The position numbers and the translations under genes are program-made. Source: a virus. Taken from it: a stretch of DNA of 64,000 bases. The DNA is taken from the IMG/VR virus record IMGVR_UViG_3300025679_000001, positions 64,001-128,000 of that record; one strand, given 5' to 3'. The notes beneath the pieces are model-generated. The model had not been told where the DNA came from. It searched no databases and worked only from the letters and a program-made list of their open reading frames with translations. Positions 26,365 through 35,062 of this stretch are shown here, one piece after another; position 1 is the stretch's first letter; each line of letters begins with the position of its first letter.

Positions 26365-28854
26365 TCAAAAAAAGTTCAACAGTGAAGCTTTTTTAGTGTG
26401 CTGCCAGCCGATGACGCCAGTGACTATCTCGAGGGGATCTAGGAAGGTCTTAGTGAACTGAGTGTCGTAGTCGATGTACTTCTCCATGCCGAGTTCAGGC
26501 GGCAAAACGTAGGCTACGGCTAGGATGTCGTCTCCCATCGGGTTGTGCTTGTGCATCCTGCAGAACCTGATCTTGTCGCCGTCCTGTATGAGGTCGTACT
26601 TTCTTTCCAGGCCGGCACTCACTATAGCCCTGTTGTAGTTGATGCAGGCCCTAGTGTGCTGGGGAGTACCGAGCTTACACTGCCAGTCGGGGGTCGCGTA
26701 GTCAGATATTCCATTGACTCCCCTCGGCGCTGATACTTCCTCGAACCGCATCTTTGAGAACTCAGTCTTGAACTCCTTGACGAACTGTTGCAGTTCCTGC
26801 TCAGTGCCGTGGAGTAGGATCTTCATGGCGGTCTTGAGCTTCTCCCTGCAGACCGCAGGGGTAGACGACTTGACGAGCTCTAGGCCGGTAGCCTTGATCC
26901 TGTCTTTTTCTGGAACAGTGTCTCCCTCGACGTCGAGGGCGTTCATGACGTACTTCTTTTTAGCAGTAAAGACGGCGACGTCCGCAATCGTCTCCCGCTT
27001 CATCTTGAGCTTGGTGTCGTCGAACGCGTTAAGAGTGCGGCACCACTTCTTGGAGATGTTGTTGATCTCGGGTTGGATCCTCTCCCTGCAAGCGCGGTCG
27101 AGAAAGTCGACGACGTCAGCCGTCAACTCGCTAGAAACTTGACCGTACACCTTTTCGACCAGCGTGTCCAGCGTGACGTAGACTGAGTCAGTGTCGATAG
27201 CTATGACGTAATCGACGTCAGTAGTGTTGAGGATCCTGTTGAAGTAGACGTTGAGCTCCCTGGCCATGTACCTGATCGCGTACTGGCCCGACAGAGTGAT
27301 CGATTCTGCCAGCCGCATGTCGAACCACAGGAACCACTCGTTAGCCATAGCACCATAGCCGGAGTTGAGGGCGTACTTCAGTGCCAGTTGGAAAGCGTTG
27401 AGAGCTGCTATGAGCTTCTTGAGCTCCTCAGTCTGTTCCTTAGAGTACTTCTTCTTCGCGTCCTTCAGTTCGTTGTTCTTGACGACGTCGCGCTTGGCGT
27501 AAATCGACTCCATGATCTCAGCGAAGAACCCCTGCTTGTCTTTCCTGAAAGTGTACCCGGCGGCCGACGTCGAGTACTCGCCGACGGGCATCTTTCCGTC
27601 CAGTATCTCGTCGACCGTGAAGGTCTTCTCTAGCATCCCGACGATGGTGTCAGTAGAGATGTTGAGGGCCATCACCAAGTGAGGGTACAGTGAGTCGAAG
27701 TCGAACGATACGACCCATCGGTGCTTTCCCTTCTGGGGTTCCTTTACGTAACCGCCTTCAAAGCTAGTCTTAGTGACTTTCTTCTTGAACGGGACGACTA
27801 TCTTTTTAGACATGAGCCAGTTGTGGATGAGTGACTCCCAAGGCTTCACCGTGCCGAGAGCGTCCTCGTAGTTGACTTTAAACAAGTAGCCGGCCGCGCA
27901 GACTAGGCTGAGAAGGTTGAGCTTCTCGTCGATCTTCTCGACCAGTACGATGTCCTGAACGTTGTAGTCGATGAACTTCTGGGGGTTTTCTGTGTAGAGG
28001 TTAGAGAGCGTCCCCACTTCTGAGTAGTCGAGCTTCTTGCCCACTTCCTCGTCCTGCGCCACCGAGTCGAGCCTGTACGATTCTCGAGTCTTGTAAGTGA
28101 ACTTCTTGTAGAGCCTCATGTAGTCGAGGACGCTGATTCCCTTGATGTCGAACGTCTGGTTCTCACGACCCATCATGGTGACGGACCGCTCCTCGATTAG
28201 TCCCCAGGGAGAGAGCGCTGAGGACGAACCGGGTCCAAACACTCGTTCTATCCTGTTGATTAGGTACGGGATGTCGAACATGTCGATGAACCACCCAGTA
28301 ACGATGTCTATGGGGTGGGACGCCCACACTTCGATGAACCTCATCAAGAGCGCCTTCTCGTTGGTGCACTTGACGTAGACCATGTCTTGAACCTTGGACT
28401 TAGAGACGTCGTAGTCGATCTCGGAGAACACGTACGTCTTGCCTCGTATCTTCACGGCGATTGACGTTATTCGGTTAGCCGCAGTCTTAGCGTCCGGCTT
28501 CGACCCGGACATCTCTACCTCGATGTCGATCCACGCTACGCAGATCTTCGTAAAGTCAAACTTGACTTCTCCTGGGTACATGTCGTTGATCGCTGGGAGC
28601 GCAAAGTTAGTAGCGCCGAAGAGTTCGACGTTGTCGACTCCTTCGTTCAGTTTTTGGAACTCTCGGGCTTCACCGACTTTGTCGAACTGGATCTTCTCGC
28701 ACGGCTCACCGTAGATAGTCGTATACTCGCCGTCTGGGTTCTTCCTGAACAGGTAGGGGCGAATGCGAACCTTCTGGTTCCTGTGTTGCCCGTCCACGAC
28801 TTGCCTGAGGAGCAGCTGACCCATGTGAGTGTAGAAGTTGGTGTAGAAGCGCAT
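26365..28854 (-). CDS. 43: DNA polymerase, gp43-like (family B)
   Basis: 829 aa (T4 898). Exonuclease motifs: AWIDIEVE (D110, E112), TGWFIDMFDIPYL, and YNVQDIVLVEKID. Polymerase motifs: FDFDSLYPHLV (A), KYALNSGYGAMAN (B), YVIAIDTDSVYV (C) and TAKKKYVMNALD. Exo II has Phe where T4 has Asn (TGWNIE). The C-terminus KKASLLNFF resembles the T4 clamp-binding tail. Main replicative polymerase, with gp45, gp44/62 and gp41 encoded nearby. Confidence 0.97.
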   Translation of the reverse strand: MRFYTNFYTHMGQLLLRQVVDGQHRNQKVRIRPYLFRKNPDGEYTTIYGEPCEKIQFDKVGEAREFQKLNEGVDNVELFGATNFALPAINDMYPGEVKFDFTKICVAWIDIEVEMSGSKPDAKTAANRITSIAVKIRGKTYVFSEIDYDVSKSKVQDMVYVKCTNEKALLMRFIEVWASHPIDIVTGWFIDMFDIPYLINRIERVFGPGSSSALSPWGLIEERSVTMMGRENQTFDIKGISVLDYMRLYKKFTYKTRESYRLDSVAQDEEVGKKLDYSEVGTLSNLYTENPQKFIDYNVQDIVLVEKIDEKLNLLSLVCAAGYLFKVNYEDALGTVKPWESLIHNWLMSKKIVVPFKKKVTKTSFEGGYVKEPQKGKHRWVVSFDFDSLYPHLVMALNISTDTIVGMLEKTFTVDEILDGKMPVGEYSTSAAGYTFRKDKQGFFAEIMESIYAKRDVVKNNELKDAKKKYSKEQTEELKKLIAALNAFQLALKYALNSGYGAMANEWFLWFDMRLAESITLSGQYAIRYMARELNVYFNRILNTTDVDYVIAIDTDSVYVTLDTLVEKVYGQVSSELTADVVDFLDRACRERIQPEINNISKKWCRTLNAFDDTKLKMKRETIADVAVFTAKKKYVMNALDVEGDTVPEKDRIKATGLELVKSSTPAVCREKLKTAMKILLHGTEQELQQFVKEFKTEFSKMRFEEVSAPRGVNGISDYATPDWQCKLGTPQHTRACINYNRAIVSAGLERKYDLIQDGDKIRFCRMHKHNPMGDDILAVAYVLPPELGMEKYIDYDTQFTKTFLDPLEIVTGVIGWQHTKKASLLNFF

Positions 28855-28899
28855 GATCTATAGTAATCCATCGGAGGAGAGATGAAAACGGCGCGTCCC

Positions 28900-29415
28900 T
28901 TATTTTTTAAAGACGTCTTCCATCTTTAGGATCTGAACGCTGACGTCCGACCTTTGGTCGTCACCGGTGAATTTACCACCAGTCTGAGGCTTATCGCTCA
29001 CCATAGCTAACCCACCATCCTTGACTGCTTTTTTAACCTTAGCAGCTAGGGCAGCGTTGTCGGCGGTGTATGGAAGTCTGTAGCCGCGAGGAGCGTTCTC
29101 TCCGGAGTAGCCGAAGGACGTAGTTGGGTTTAGCACATCGAGGAAGCTGCGCTTCTCTTCTGGTTTCTCGAGCACCCAGATGTAGACGGAGCCTGAATCC
29201 CCAGCTGTCGGGGCAGAGATCTGAGACGCTATGATGACGCCTGGGCGAGGCTTGTCGGTGCTGGGCCAGCCTCGAAAAGTGTCCATCGAGGACCATACAC
29301 CCATCGACATGTAGAAAGCTCCGGCGACGACCACGGCTTTAATAAGATAGTGACCGCTGACCCAGAAGAGGAGGGCTGAGACGAGAGCGGCGTAAAATAT
29401 CGCGTAGAATATCAT
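28900..29415 (-). CDS. Membrane protein, third gene of the TolQ/R-like cassette
   Basis: 171 aa. Two N-terminal transmembrane segments (FYAIFYAALVSALLFWVSG, YLIKAVVVAGAFYMSMGVW) then a soluble domain with SVYIWVLEKPEEKRSFLDV. Overlaps the TolR-like gene by 4 nt, so it is probably part of the same complex. No family recognised. Confidence 0.65.
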   Translation of the reverse strand: MIFYAIFYAALVSALLFWVSGHYLIKAVVVAGAFYMSMGVWSSMDTFRGWPSTDKPRPGVIIASQISAPTAGDSGSVYIWVLEKPEEKRSFLDVLNPTTSFGYSGENAPRGYRLPYTADNAALAAKVKKAVKDGGLAMVSDKPQTGGKFTGDDQRSDVSVQILKMEDVFKK

Positions 29416-30044
29416 GGTGTTGGTGGCGACTCCTGACTCTGCTGTATGTGGTCGCCTACGATCTCAGCGGGTTCGTCCCACGTTCTCGTGACGTTTCCAG
29501 TTGCGTCTAGGCTGAACCTGAACGCTGTCTGCTCCTCGCCCTTGTTGGTGAACTCGAGCTTCTTAGTGGCGATGTCAGTGTAGACTGGGTTCACCTTCAC
29601 TAGCGACACGATTACCGGCACTCCAGTTGAGCAGTCCTTGCTCATCCTGTAGAAGTGGACGTTGACGATGAACTCGCCTGGCACGTTACCACGCAAGGTC
29701 CAGTACTCGACGTTGTGCTCGTTCGTATATTCAATACCGTTCATTACTACCGACTCACTGACGCGCCCAGTATCGTCGTGGTCGAGGTGCATCAAGCCGG
29801 CGTCCTTGTGGTTCCACCACGCGACGCTGCCATCTGGCCCCTTGACCCACAGGTCCATGTCGCAGTCCATCTTGTCGGGCCACTTGAGGCTGACTACTAT
29901 CTCAGCCTTCGACTCGATCCCGTCCTTCTTTGGTGCGACTGGGTTGACTATGAAGAGCAGTAGGATGAAGAGTACGAACAGGTTCATCTGCCCCGAGAGG
30001 AGCATGTCGATGAAGCTGGTTCGGGTGTCTGTTTCATGCTCCAT
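29412..30044 (-). CDS. TolR/ExbD/MotB-like membrane protein
   Basis: 210 aa. The N-terminal FIDMLLSGQMNLFVLFILLL then FIVNP has the Asp at the head of a single transmembrane helix, like ExbD, TolR and MotB (DxxLxLLxxF). The outer domain contains CDMDLWVKGPDGSVAWWN and LRGNVPGEFIVNVHFYR, similar to DUF2135-like beta domains. It would pair with the TolQ-like gene upstream (11-nt overlap) as an ion-driven motor. Confidence 0.65.
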   Translation of the reverse strand: MEHETDTRTSFIDMLLSGQMNLFVLFILLLFIVNPVAPKKDGIESKAEIVVSLKWPDKMDCDMDLWVKGPDGSVAWWNHKDAGLMHLDHDDTGRVSESVVMNGIEYTNEHNVEYWTLRGNVPGEFIVNVHFYRMSKDCSTGVPVIVSLVKVNPVYTDIATKKLEFTNKGEEQTAFRFSLDATGNVTRTWDEPAEIVGDHIQQSQESPPTP

Positions 30045-30552
30045 CGTTCATCCTGAGGGAGTAGTCCACGATGTACGCCTGGACAGACAGTAGGATAGTT
30101 CCGGTGATACCGGACGCGGTGGCGAAGAGAGCAGCAGCCCAGTTCTGCCCGACGATCGGGATAAGCTGGGGAAGGACCGCTGCGTTAGAGAAGTCCCTGC
30201 CGACGAAGGCGTTGTGAAGCATGGCTATGAAGCCGTACGTCGTCCCGGCCAGTCCTAAGTTGAGCAGGTTGGACGAAGTAAACCAGGCGAAACCGAGGCG
30301 ACGCTTATATACTTTGGAACCAAGGTGCCTGAGCGTCGCGCTAGAGTCGATGTTGTACGCGATGCTACCGACCGCTAAGCTCGCGCCGAAGAACCAGAGC
30401 CCGATGATCCTGATGACGTAAAACTCGTCAGCCGCTATGGCCATCGAGACGACGCCAACGTGTGTCAACCACGCGAAGCCGGTGACGACGAGGGCGAAAA
30501 AGATTAGCCACGAGACGAACGGTCGCCTGCCGACAAAGTCCATAAAGTACAT
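30034..30552 (-). CDS. TolQ/ExbB/MotA-like membrane protein
   Basis: 172 aa with four hydrophobic segments. LGLAGTTYGFIAMLHNAF and AALFATASGITGTILLSVQA match the two conserved pore helices of the MotA/TolQ/ExbB family (LGLLGTvxG...; A...ALxtTaxGL...). Lies between regA-side genes and polymerase in the replication core, an unexpected site. Role inferred only from fold and pairing. Confidence 0.7.
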   Translation of the reverse strand: MYFMDFVGRRPFVSWLIFFALVVTGFAWLTHVGVVSMAIAADEFYVIRIIGLWFFGASLAVGSIAYNIDSSATLRHLGSKVYKRRLGFAWFTSSNLLNLGLAGTTYGFIAMLHNAFVGRDFSNAAVLPQLIPIVGQNWAAALFATASGITGTILLSVQAYIVDYSLRMNDGA

Positions 30553-30560
30553 GATAACTC

Positions 30561-30842
30561 CTAGTTGAGCGCTTGGGTGCTGAACGCGTTAACGTTCTGG
30601 TGAAATGCTACGTTAACGGTGTCTGCTGCCCTGAACACGGCCTCGGCTGAGATCATCTGGAAAGCAGTTGGATTTTTCTTATCGACGATCTTGACGAAGA
30701 TCTCGCCGGACGTGTTGTCTTTATAAATCGAGAGCGAGAGGTCGGAGTCCTCGATGAGTCTAGCCTTAGCATTGATCTCGTCCTTAACAGTTCCTGCCGG
30801 CTCTGGGTCGGTGCCGAAGATCTTCTTAACTAAAGCTCTCAT
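30561..30842 (-). CDS. Hypothetical protein downstream of regA
   Basis: 93 aa (MRALVKKIFGTDPEPAGTVK...), mixed alpha/beta. Overlaps the regA end by 17 nt. Not recognised; analogous in position to T4 43.1-type small genes. Confidence 0.6.
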   Translation of the reverse strand: MRALVKKIFGTDPEPAGTVKDEINAKARLIEDSDLSLSIYKDNTSGEIFVKIVDKKNPTAFQMISAEAVFRAADTVNVAFHQNVNAFSTQALN

Positions 30843-31248
30843 CCTTTGGACCTTTCTTCTTGCCTACTTCGTATTTAGCTTTAAACTGCCAGTCACCCTT
30901 CACCTTGTCTTTGTGTGACACTATCTTAAACTGGCTCGGAGCGATCCTGTTGTCGCACATCTCTGGAGTAATGAGAGTGCACAGTCCCCAATGATCTAGC
31001 AAGTACGCTATGGTGTTCCTGCGGGCGACGTCTTCGTCAGTCAAGGTCGAATCTTTACCATCAAGGATGAACAACTCCTTGAAGTGAACGATGTAGTAGC
31101 GCTGACGCTTGTGAAGGATGTGGCACGTCTGCGTGAGGATCTTCTGCCCTTCCTTCTCGGAAGCTATGCCTATCCTCGTGAGCGTTTCTTTGATGACGAG
31201 AAATGCTTCTCGGTCACTCAGCTCCACCTCCACCAGATCGTCCATCAT
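30826..31248 (-). CDS. regA: RegA translational repressor
   Basis: 140 aa (T4 122). LVIKETLTRIGIASEK, LTQTCHILHKRQRYYIVHFK and RRNTIAYLLDHWGL closely follow T4 RegA. Binds early mRNA start sites to shut off translation, including clamp-loader mRNA in T4. Overlaps the gp62 gene by 35 nt. The C-terminus is longer and Lys-rich. Confidence 0.93.
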   Translation of the reverse strand: MMDDLVEVELSDREAFLVIKETLTRIGIASEKEGQKILTQTCHILHKRQRYYIVHFKELFILDGKDSTLTDEDVARRNTIAYLLDHWGLCTLITPEMCDNRIAPSQFKIVSHKDKVKGDWQFKAKYEVGKKKGPKDESFS

Positions 31249-31639
31249 TTTCTATTCTTCTTATTATTTCGTCTGTGTCAGCCTTGGGAAGGATTCTGAG
31301 CACTTCCCTAGCTCTGGTCGTATTTATCCCATACCACTTTCTGATAGCCTCCACTGCGTCCTTCTGGTCAGGCTTGTTCCACGGCGATCTCCTGTTTCTC
31401 GCCGGTACCGAGTAGAGGTAGTAGTCATGCTGGAGCTGCTTGTCGAGGCTGCTCATCGAGTTGACCTCGTTGGCGTAGAGTATCGTGTCGACGTACATAC
31501 CGAAGTGCTTGTTGGTGAGCCACGGTGAATAGTTGGTCAGCGGGTGTCCAGACCTAGAGAGGTCGGTCTTTCGCTGGGACACGTCGTGGATGAAGTCGAA
31601 CGACGACGCCTTCTTGCCCTGCGTTATTCCCTGGGACAT
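31214..31639 (-). CDS. 62: Clamp loader small subunit, gp62-like
   Basis: 141 aa (T4 187). SFDFIHDVSQRKTDL, SPWLTNKHFGMYVDTI and LDKQLQHDYYLYSVPAR match the gp62 pattern of T4-like phages. Acts with gp44 to load gp45. Position between 44 and regA is the T4 order. Confidence 0.88.
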   Translation of the reverse strand: MSQGITQGKKASSFDFIHDVSQRKTDLSRSGHPLTNYSPWLTNKHFGMYVDTILYANEVNSMSSLDKQLQHDYYLYSVPARNRRSPWNKPDQKDAVEAIRKWYGINTTRAREVLRILPKADTDEIIRRIENDGRSGGGGAE

Positions 31640-31749
31640 TACTCGCTGCCGCCGAAAAATATCATGAGCATGCAGATGAAAACGATAGCCCAGGCGATGG
31701 AGTTGAGACCATCGCCGACGGTGGCTCCATCAGCGAGAACGTGTATCAT
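31639..31749 (-). CDS. 36-aa membrane microprotein between 44 and 62
   Basis: MIHVLADGATVGDGLNSIAW then a hydrophobic helix ending FFGGSE. The ATG overlaps the gp44 stop (ATGA) and its TAA overlaps the gp62 start (TAATG), so ribosomes can pass straight through. Not part of the T4 operon. Confidence 0.55.
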   Translation of the reverse strand: MIHVLADGATVGDGLNSIAWAIVFICMLMIFFGGSE

Positions 31750-32678
31750 TTGAACGACAACTCCATCATGCACTCCGTCAGGAACGCGGCCGTGTTGATC
31801 TCCTGGTCGGCGACGTGGGCTGACCTCTCCTGGTACTTGGAGATGAGGAGAATGAGCATCGGTACCGAGTCCTTGACGTAGAGTTCGCGTGACAGGTCGT
31901 AGAACTCCCTCATCAGGCTCGCTGGGTCCTGATCGGAGTGCTCGGCGACCCACTTGATGACGTCGCCGTGGACCATGGTCTTCATGATCTTGACGAGCTC
32001 CGACACGTCAGTCTGAAACTTGGCGAGCATGCCGGAGTCGATCTTTCCGTTCTTCGAGTAGAATTGGAGCTCGTTGATAGTCTTACGCCAGTCCGGGTAG
32101 TACTTGAAGATCACTTCGTTGAGCGCGTTCTTGTCGTAGGGCACGCCCTCGGCGTCGAGAATGCCCTTTGATCTTCCTGAGAACGCCATCATAAGGTCGG
32201 GACCCTCACTGGACTGTGGAGTGAAGTCCACCTCCACGAGTCTCGACTTGAGCTCCGGCAGGATCCTGTTCGGGTAGTTGCACGTCAGTATGAAGCCGCA
32301 GTTGGTCGAGTAGGACTCGATGAAGTTCCTGAGCGCCGGCTGCGTGGAGTTTATGTTGAGGTAGTCTGCCTCGTCGAGGATGACGTACTTGCGCCCCCCG
32401 GAGAACGACACCGAGCTCGCGAACTGAGTGACCTCGGTGCGGAGAGTGTCGATGTTTCCGTAGAGCGAGGAGTTGAGCATCAGGTAGTCGAGACCCATCT
32501 CCTCGAGCATGGCCATAGCTACAGTAGTCTTGCCCACGCCTGCTCTGCCAGTCAGCAGTAGGTTCGGGACGTTCTTGTCCGCGATGAACTTCTGGAACTT
32601 AGTCTTTAGTCTCGGAGGCAGGACGCAGTCCTGAACTCTCTTCGGGCGGTATTTCTCCACCCACAGTGTTTCTTTCAT
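31746..32678 (-). CDS. 44: Clamp loader ATPase, gp44-like
   Basis: 310 aa (T4 319). WVEKYRPKRVQD, Walker A TGRAGVGKTT (43-52), Walker B YVILDEADYL (98-107), sensor FILTCNYP and SRLVEVDF. Loads the gp45 clamp with gp62. GAGG sits 6 nt before the ATG, inside the end of the previous gene. Confidence 0.96.
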   Translation of the reverse strand: MKETLWVEKYRPKRVQDCVLPPRLKTKFQKFIADKNVPNLLLTGRAGVGKTTVAMAMLEEMGLDYLMLNSSLYGNIDTLRTEVTQFASSVSFSGGRKYVILDEADYLNINSTQPALRNFIESYSTNCGFILTCNYPNRILPELKSRLVEVDFTPQSSEGPDLMMAFSGRSKGILDAEGVPYDKNALNEVIFKYYPDWRKTINELQFYSKNGKIDSGMLAKFQTDVSELVKIMKTMVHGDVIKWVAEHSDQDPASLMREFYDLSRELYVKDSVPMLILLISKYQERSAHVADQEINTAAFLTECMMELSFK

Positions 32679-32955
32679 CTATCGCCTCAATCATAATGTC
32701 ATAAGTGAAGAACATCGGTTGTCCAATGAACTCGGTCCACTCTGGGTTATGTCCTAAAAGTTTTCCGGTATATGTGAACTCGATGTCGTTAGTATGCTTT
32801 AACTGGGAGTTACGAGCTACCCTGTTTATCATCCATTCTATTAGTCCTGCATCTCCGTCAACAACGCTAGAGATCATAGAGTTCTCTTTCCCCATTCCGA
32901 AGAGCTCTCCTGGCCGGAAGTTGTAACTCCTACAGTATGAAACGTTATACTTCAT
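32599..32955 (-). CDS. Hypothetical protein between 45 and 44
   Basis: 118 aa (MKYNVSYCRSYNFRPGELFG...). Residues 1-92 look like a normal domain; the last 26 codons overlap gp44. Overlaps the gp45 stop by 4 nt. The T4 rpbA position is similar, but I see no RpbA similarity. Confidence 0.6.
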   Translation of the reverse strand: MKYNVSYCRSYNFRPGELFGMGKENSMISSVVDGDAGLIEWMINRVARNSQLKHTNDIEFTYTGKLLGHNPEWTEFIGQPMFFTYDIMIEAIDERNTVGGEIPPEESSGLRPASETKD

Positions 32956-33611
32956 TCGGCGGCTAGCGCCGGGATCCAGTAGGAAACGTCATCTGACTCG
33001 AACTTAACGTAGGCGGTGTGCAGCTTGAGAACATAGTTCCTGTCCATCAGCTTCAGCGACGTCTTAGGAACCCTAACGAAGAACGGGGTCTCGCTGCCGT
33101 CGTTAGAGAGCTTGAACAGGTACGTGTCCTTGGAGCTGTTCTTTAGGTCTTTTGAACCGACGTACACTCCGTCCTTCTCGACGGAGAACCACACTTCGGA
33201 CAGGTCAAGGACGCTGATAGCCTTAATGGTGTTGTTGATCTCTTCGAACGGAAGGGTGACAGACTTCATAGCTTCTGGAACGGACGGGTCCTTGTCAGGA
33301 GCGCCCTTGATAAGCGTTTTCTCGCCGAGAGTGTACTGAATCTTCCTGCCGCCTGACGAAATCACCGCGTGGGTGTCAGTGAACTCGATGTCTGGGTCGC
33401 TGCCACCCTTGAACAGGGAGAGCACACCCAGTAGCTTCTTGAGGTTGGAGATCCCGATCTCCTTCTCGAAGTTCTCCTCGATCTTGGCCGAGGCGTAGAT
33501 GTCGAGCACCAGGGTCCCGGTACGCAGTACATTCCCGGGCCTGATGACGATAGACTGGTTGATGCCGGAGAAGTTGTTTAGAACCTCCATGGTCTTGTCG
33601 CTGATTTTCAT
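32952..33611 (-). CDS. 45: Sliding clamp, gp45-like
   Basis: 219 aa (T4 228). MKISDKTMEVLNNFSGINQS and IRPGNVLRTGT match the T4 clamp N-terminus; the rest is the two-domain beta pattern. Processivity factor for gp43 and, in T4, activator of late transcription through gp33/gp55. Confidence 0.93.
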   Translation of the reverse strand: MKISDKTMEVLNNFSGINQSIVIRPGNVLRTGTLVLDIYASAKIEENFEKEIGISNLKKLLGVLSLFKGGSDPDIEFTDTHAVISSGGRKIQYTLGEKTLIKGAPDKDPSVPEAMKSVTLPFEEINNTIKAISVLDLSEVWFSVEKDGVYVGSKDLKNSSKDTYLFKLSNDGSETPFFVRVPKTSLKLMDRNYVLKLHTAYVKFESDDVSYWIPALAAE

Positions 33612-33695
33612 TATGAACCTTCTTAACGTTTAAGCAATAGTGTCTGTTATTGACCAGTGTTGGCCTCGTTGTAAACTGCGCGGCTTAAAAATATG

Positions 33696-34577
33696 TTATC
33701 CTTCTTTGCGCCTCTTAAACTTGGACGGGTCAGCAGTAGCGGCCGCGCCGATCGAGGCTAGCGCCGGCAAGTAACCTCCAAATATGTACGACCCGGCGTG
33801 TGTCAGCTTCATCCACGGGCAGATGCCGATCTTTGACCCAGCCTTGTGCATGTTCTGACAGAACCAGTAGTCCTCTGAGAGGTAGCGCTTGGTCGGAGGG
33901 TCGATCTCGGCCTGAAAGTACATGCCGATCTCGCGAGAACCGTCGAACGCCTCAGAGCGAACGTGGTCTGGCTTGTACATGATGTCGCGACCGACGGACT
34001 TCATGAACTCGAGGTACTTCGGGAACACTGCCTTCTTGATCATCATGAACCCAGTACCGATCTCCAGCACCTGGGCCGGACGGTCGAGAGGAATACTGTT
34101 AGGTGCCCCAGGACCGATGATGGGGTTGAAGACGAAGTCTCCGACGAAGTCCTCGAGCTTGTTCGGGTCCTCGTCCGCTACTCCCTTGTCGACGGCCATC
34201 TTGATCTTTTCCCAGGAGATGTTCTTCTTGGGGTACACCGCGCCGAGGACGTCGAAGTCCTTGTACTCGCCAGTGTCGTCCATCAAGGCTAGGAGCGTGA
34301 TGACGTCCTTGGGCTCGAAACCGATGTCCGAGTCGATGAACAGGAGATGTGTAAAGTCGCTCCTGATAAACTCATCGACGCAATAATTGCGCGCCCTCGT
34401 GATAAGGGATTCATTGAAGAGGAAGTAGCTCTTCATCTCGATGCCGAGTTTGACACACTCGGCTGTTAGGTCCGCGATGGACCTGGTGTACATGCCGTGG
34501 CACATTCCACCGTACATTGGTGTTGCGACGAAGAGCTTCTTCTTACGAAGCTCCTCCACCGCGATCTTGATCTCCAT
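33696..34577 (-). CDS. GT-A-type glycosyltransferase
   Basis: 293 aa. LFVATPMYGGMCHGMYTRSI, LFNESLITRARN, and the metal-binding LLFIDSDIGFEP (DxD) fit a GT-A glycosyltransferase, with EDYWFCQNMHKAGSKIG later. Possible acceptors are hydroxymethylated DNA (gp42 is nearby) or a structural protein. Overlaps the DUF3310-like gene by 35 nt. Confidence 0.8.
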   Translation of the reverse strand: MEIKIAVEELRKKKLFVATPMYGGMCHGMYTRSIADLTAECVKLGIEMKSYFLFNESLITRARNYCVDEFIRSDFTHLLFIDSDIGFEPKDVITLLALMDDTGEYKDFDVLGAVYPKKNISWEKIKMAVDKGVADEDPNKLEDFVGDFVFNPIIGPGAPNSIPLDRPAQVLEIGTGFMMIKKAVFPKYLEFMKSVGRDIMYKPDHVRSEAFDGSREIGMYFQAEIDPPTKRYLSEDYWFCQNMHKAGSKIGICPWMKLTHAGSYIFGGYLPALASIGAAATADPSKFKRRKEG

Positions 34578-34860
34578 GAGCGTCCGCTCCCTTTATTTTG
34601 TCCAGCTCCCATAGCATGAACATTGCGTAGTGAATGATCTTCAGCAGGTCCTTCCTGTTGAGACCGTCCTTCTTCCCGAAACGGAAAGCATACTTGATGA
34701 TGGACGATGCGGCAAAGTGCATGATCATGCCGCCCGCCGCTATGAGGTCCATCGCTTGAACGTTGTCGACACCGACGTAATGGGCGTCATACGTAGAGTC
34801 TACATAGCTCTCTAACTCCTTGAGGATCTTGTCTTCGCTGTACTTATACTTTATCACCAC
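34543..34860 (-). CDS. DUF3310-like protein
   Basis: 105 aa. The SIIKYAFRFGKKDGLNRKDL then KIIHYAMFMLWE pattern matches DUF3310 (n.iKY..R.g.K....DL.K...Y), common in phages and sometimes called nucleotide kinase without proof. Function unknown. Confidence 0.65.
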   Translation of the reverse strand: MVIKYKYSEDKILKELESYVDSTYDAHYVGVDNVQAMDLIAAGGMIMHFAASSIIKYAFRFGKKDGLNRKDLLKIIHYAMFMLWELDKIKGADAHGDQDRGGGAS

Positions 34861-35060
34861 TTCTCAGACTCCAGGTAGCTTAAGAACATTATGTGACGTG
34901 GCTTATGCATCTTACATTCCGTTCGAGCCCAGAAACCTCTTACTTCTGATGTTCCGTTGAACACAGTAGTCACAGGAACAAAACCGTTCGTCCCATAGCC
35001 CATCATCGCCTTCACGAGGTCGTCTAAAGAGGAAAAGTAGAACTTGTCACCGTGCTGCAC
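34854..35060 (-). CDS. Hypothetical small protein
   Basis: 68 aa (MQHGDKFYFSSLDDLVKAMM...), with TECKMHKPRHIMFL near the end. Overlaps the next gene by 7 nt. Not recognised. Confidence 0.6.
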   Translation of the reverse strand: MQHGDKFYFSSLDDLVKAMMGYGTNGFVPVTTVFNGTSEVRGFWARTECKMHKPRHIMFLSYLESEKW

Positions 35061-35062
35061 TT

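Noticed and set aside
31639-31953. Longer version of the 44/62 bridging ORF
   Set aside because: The extension lies inside gp44 and reads like a shadow; only the last 36 codons have a coupled start.
33612-33640. T4 MotA-box middle promoter before gene 45 (TTGCTTAAA)
   Set aside because: The required -10 would fall on the start codon; no other middle-type promoter was found.
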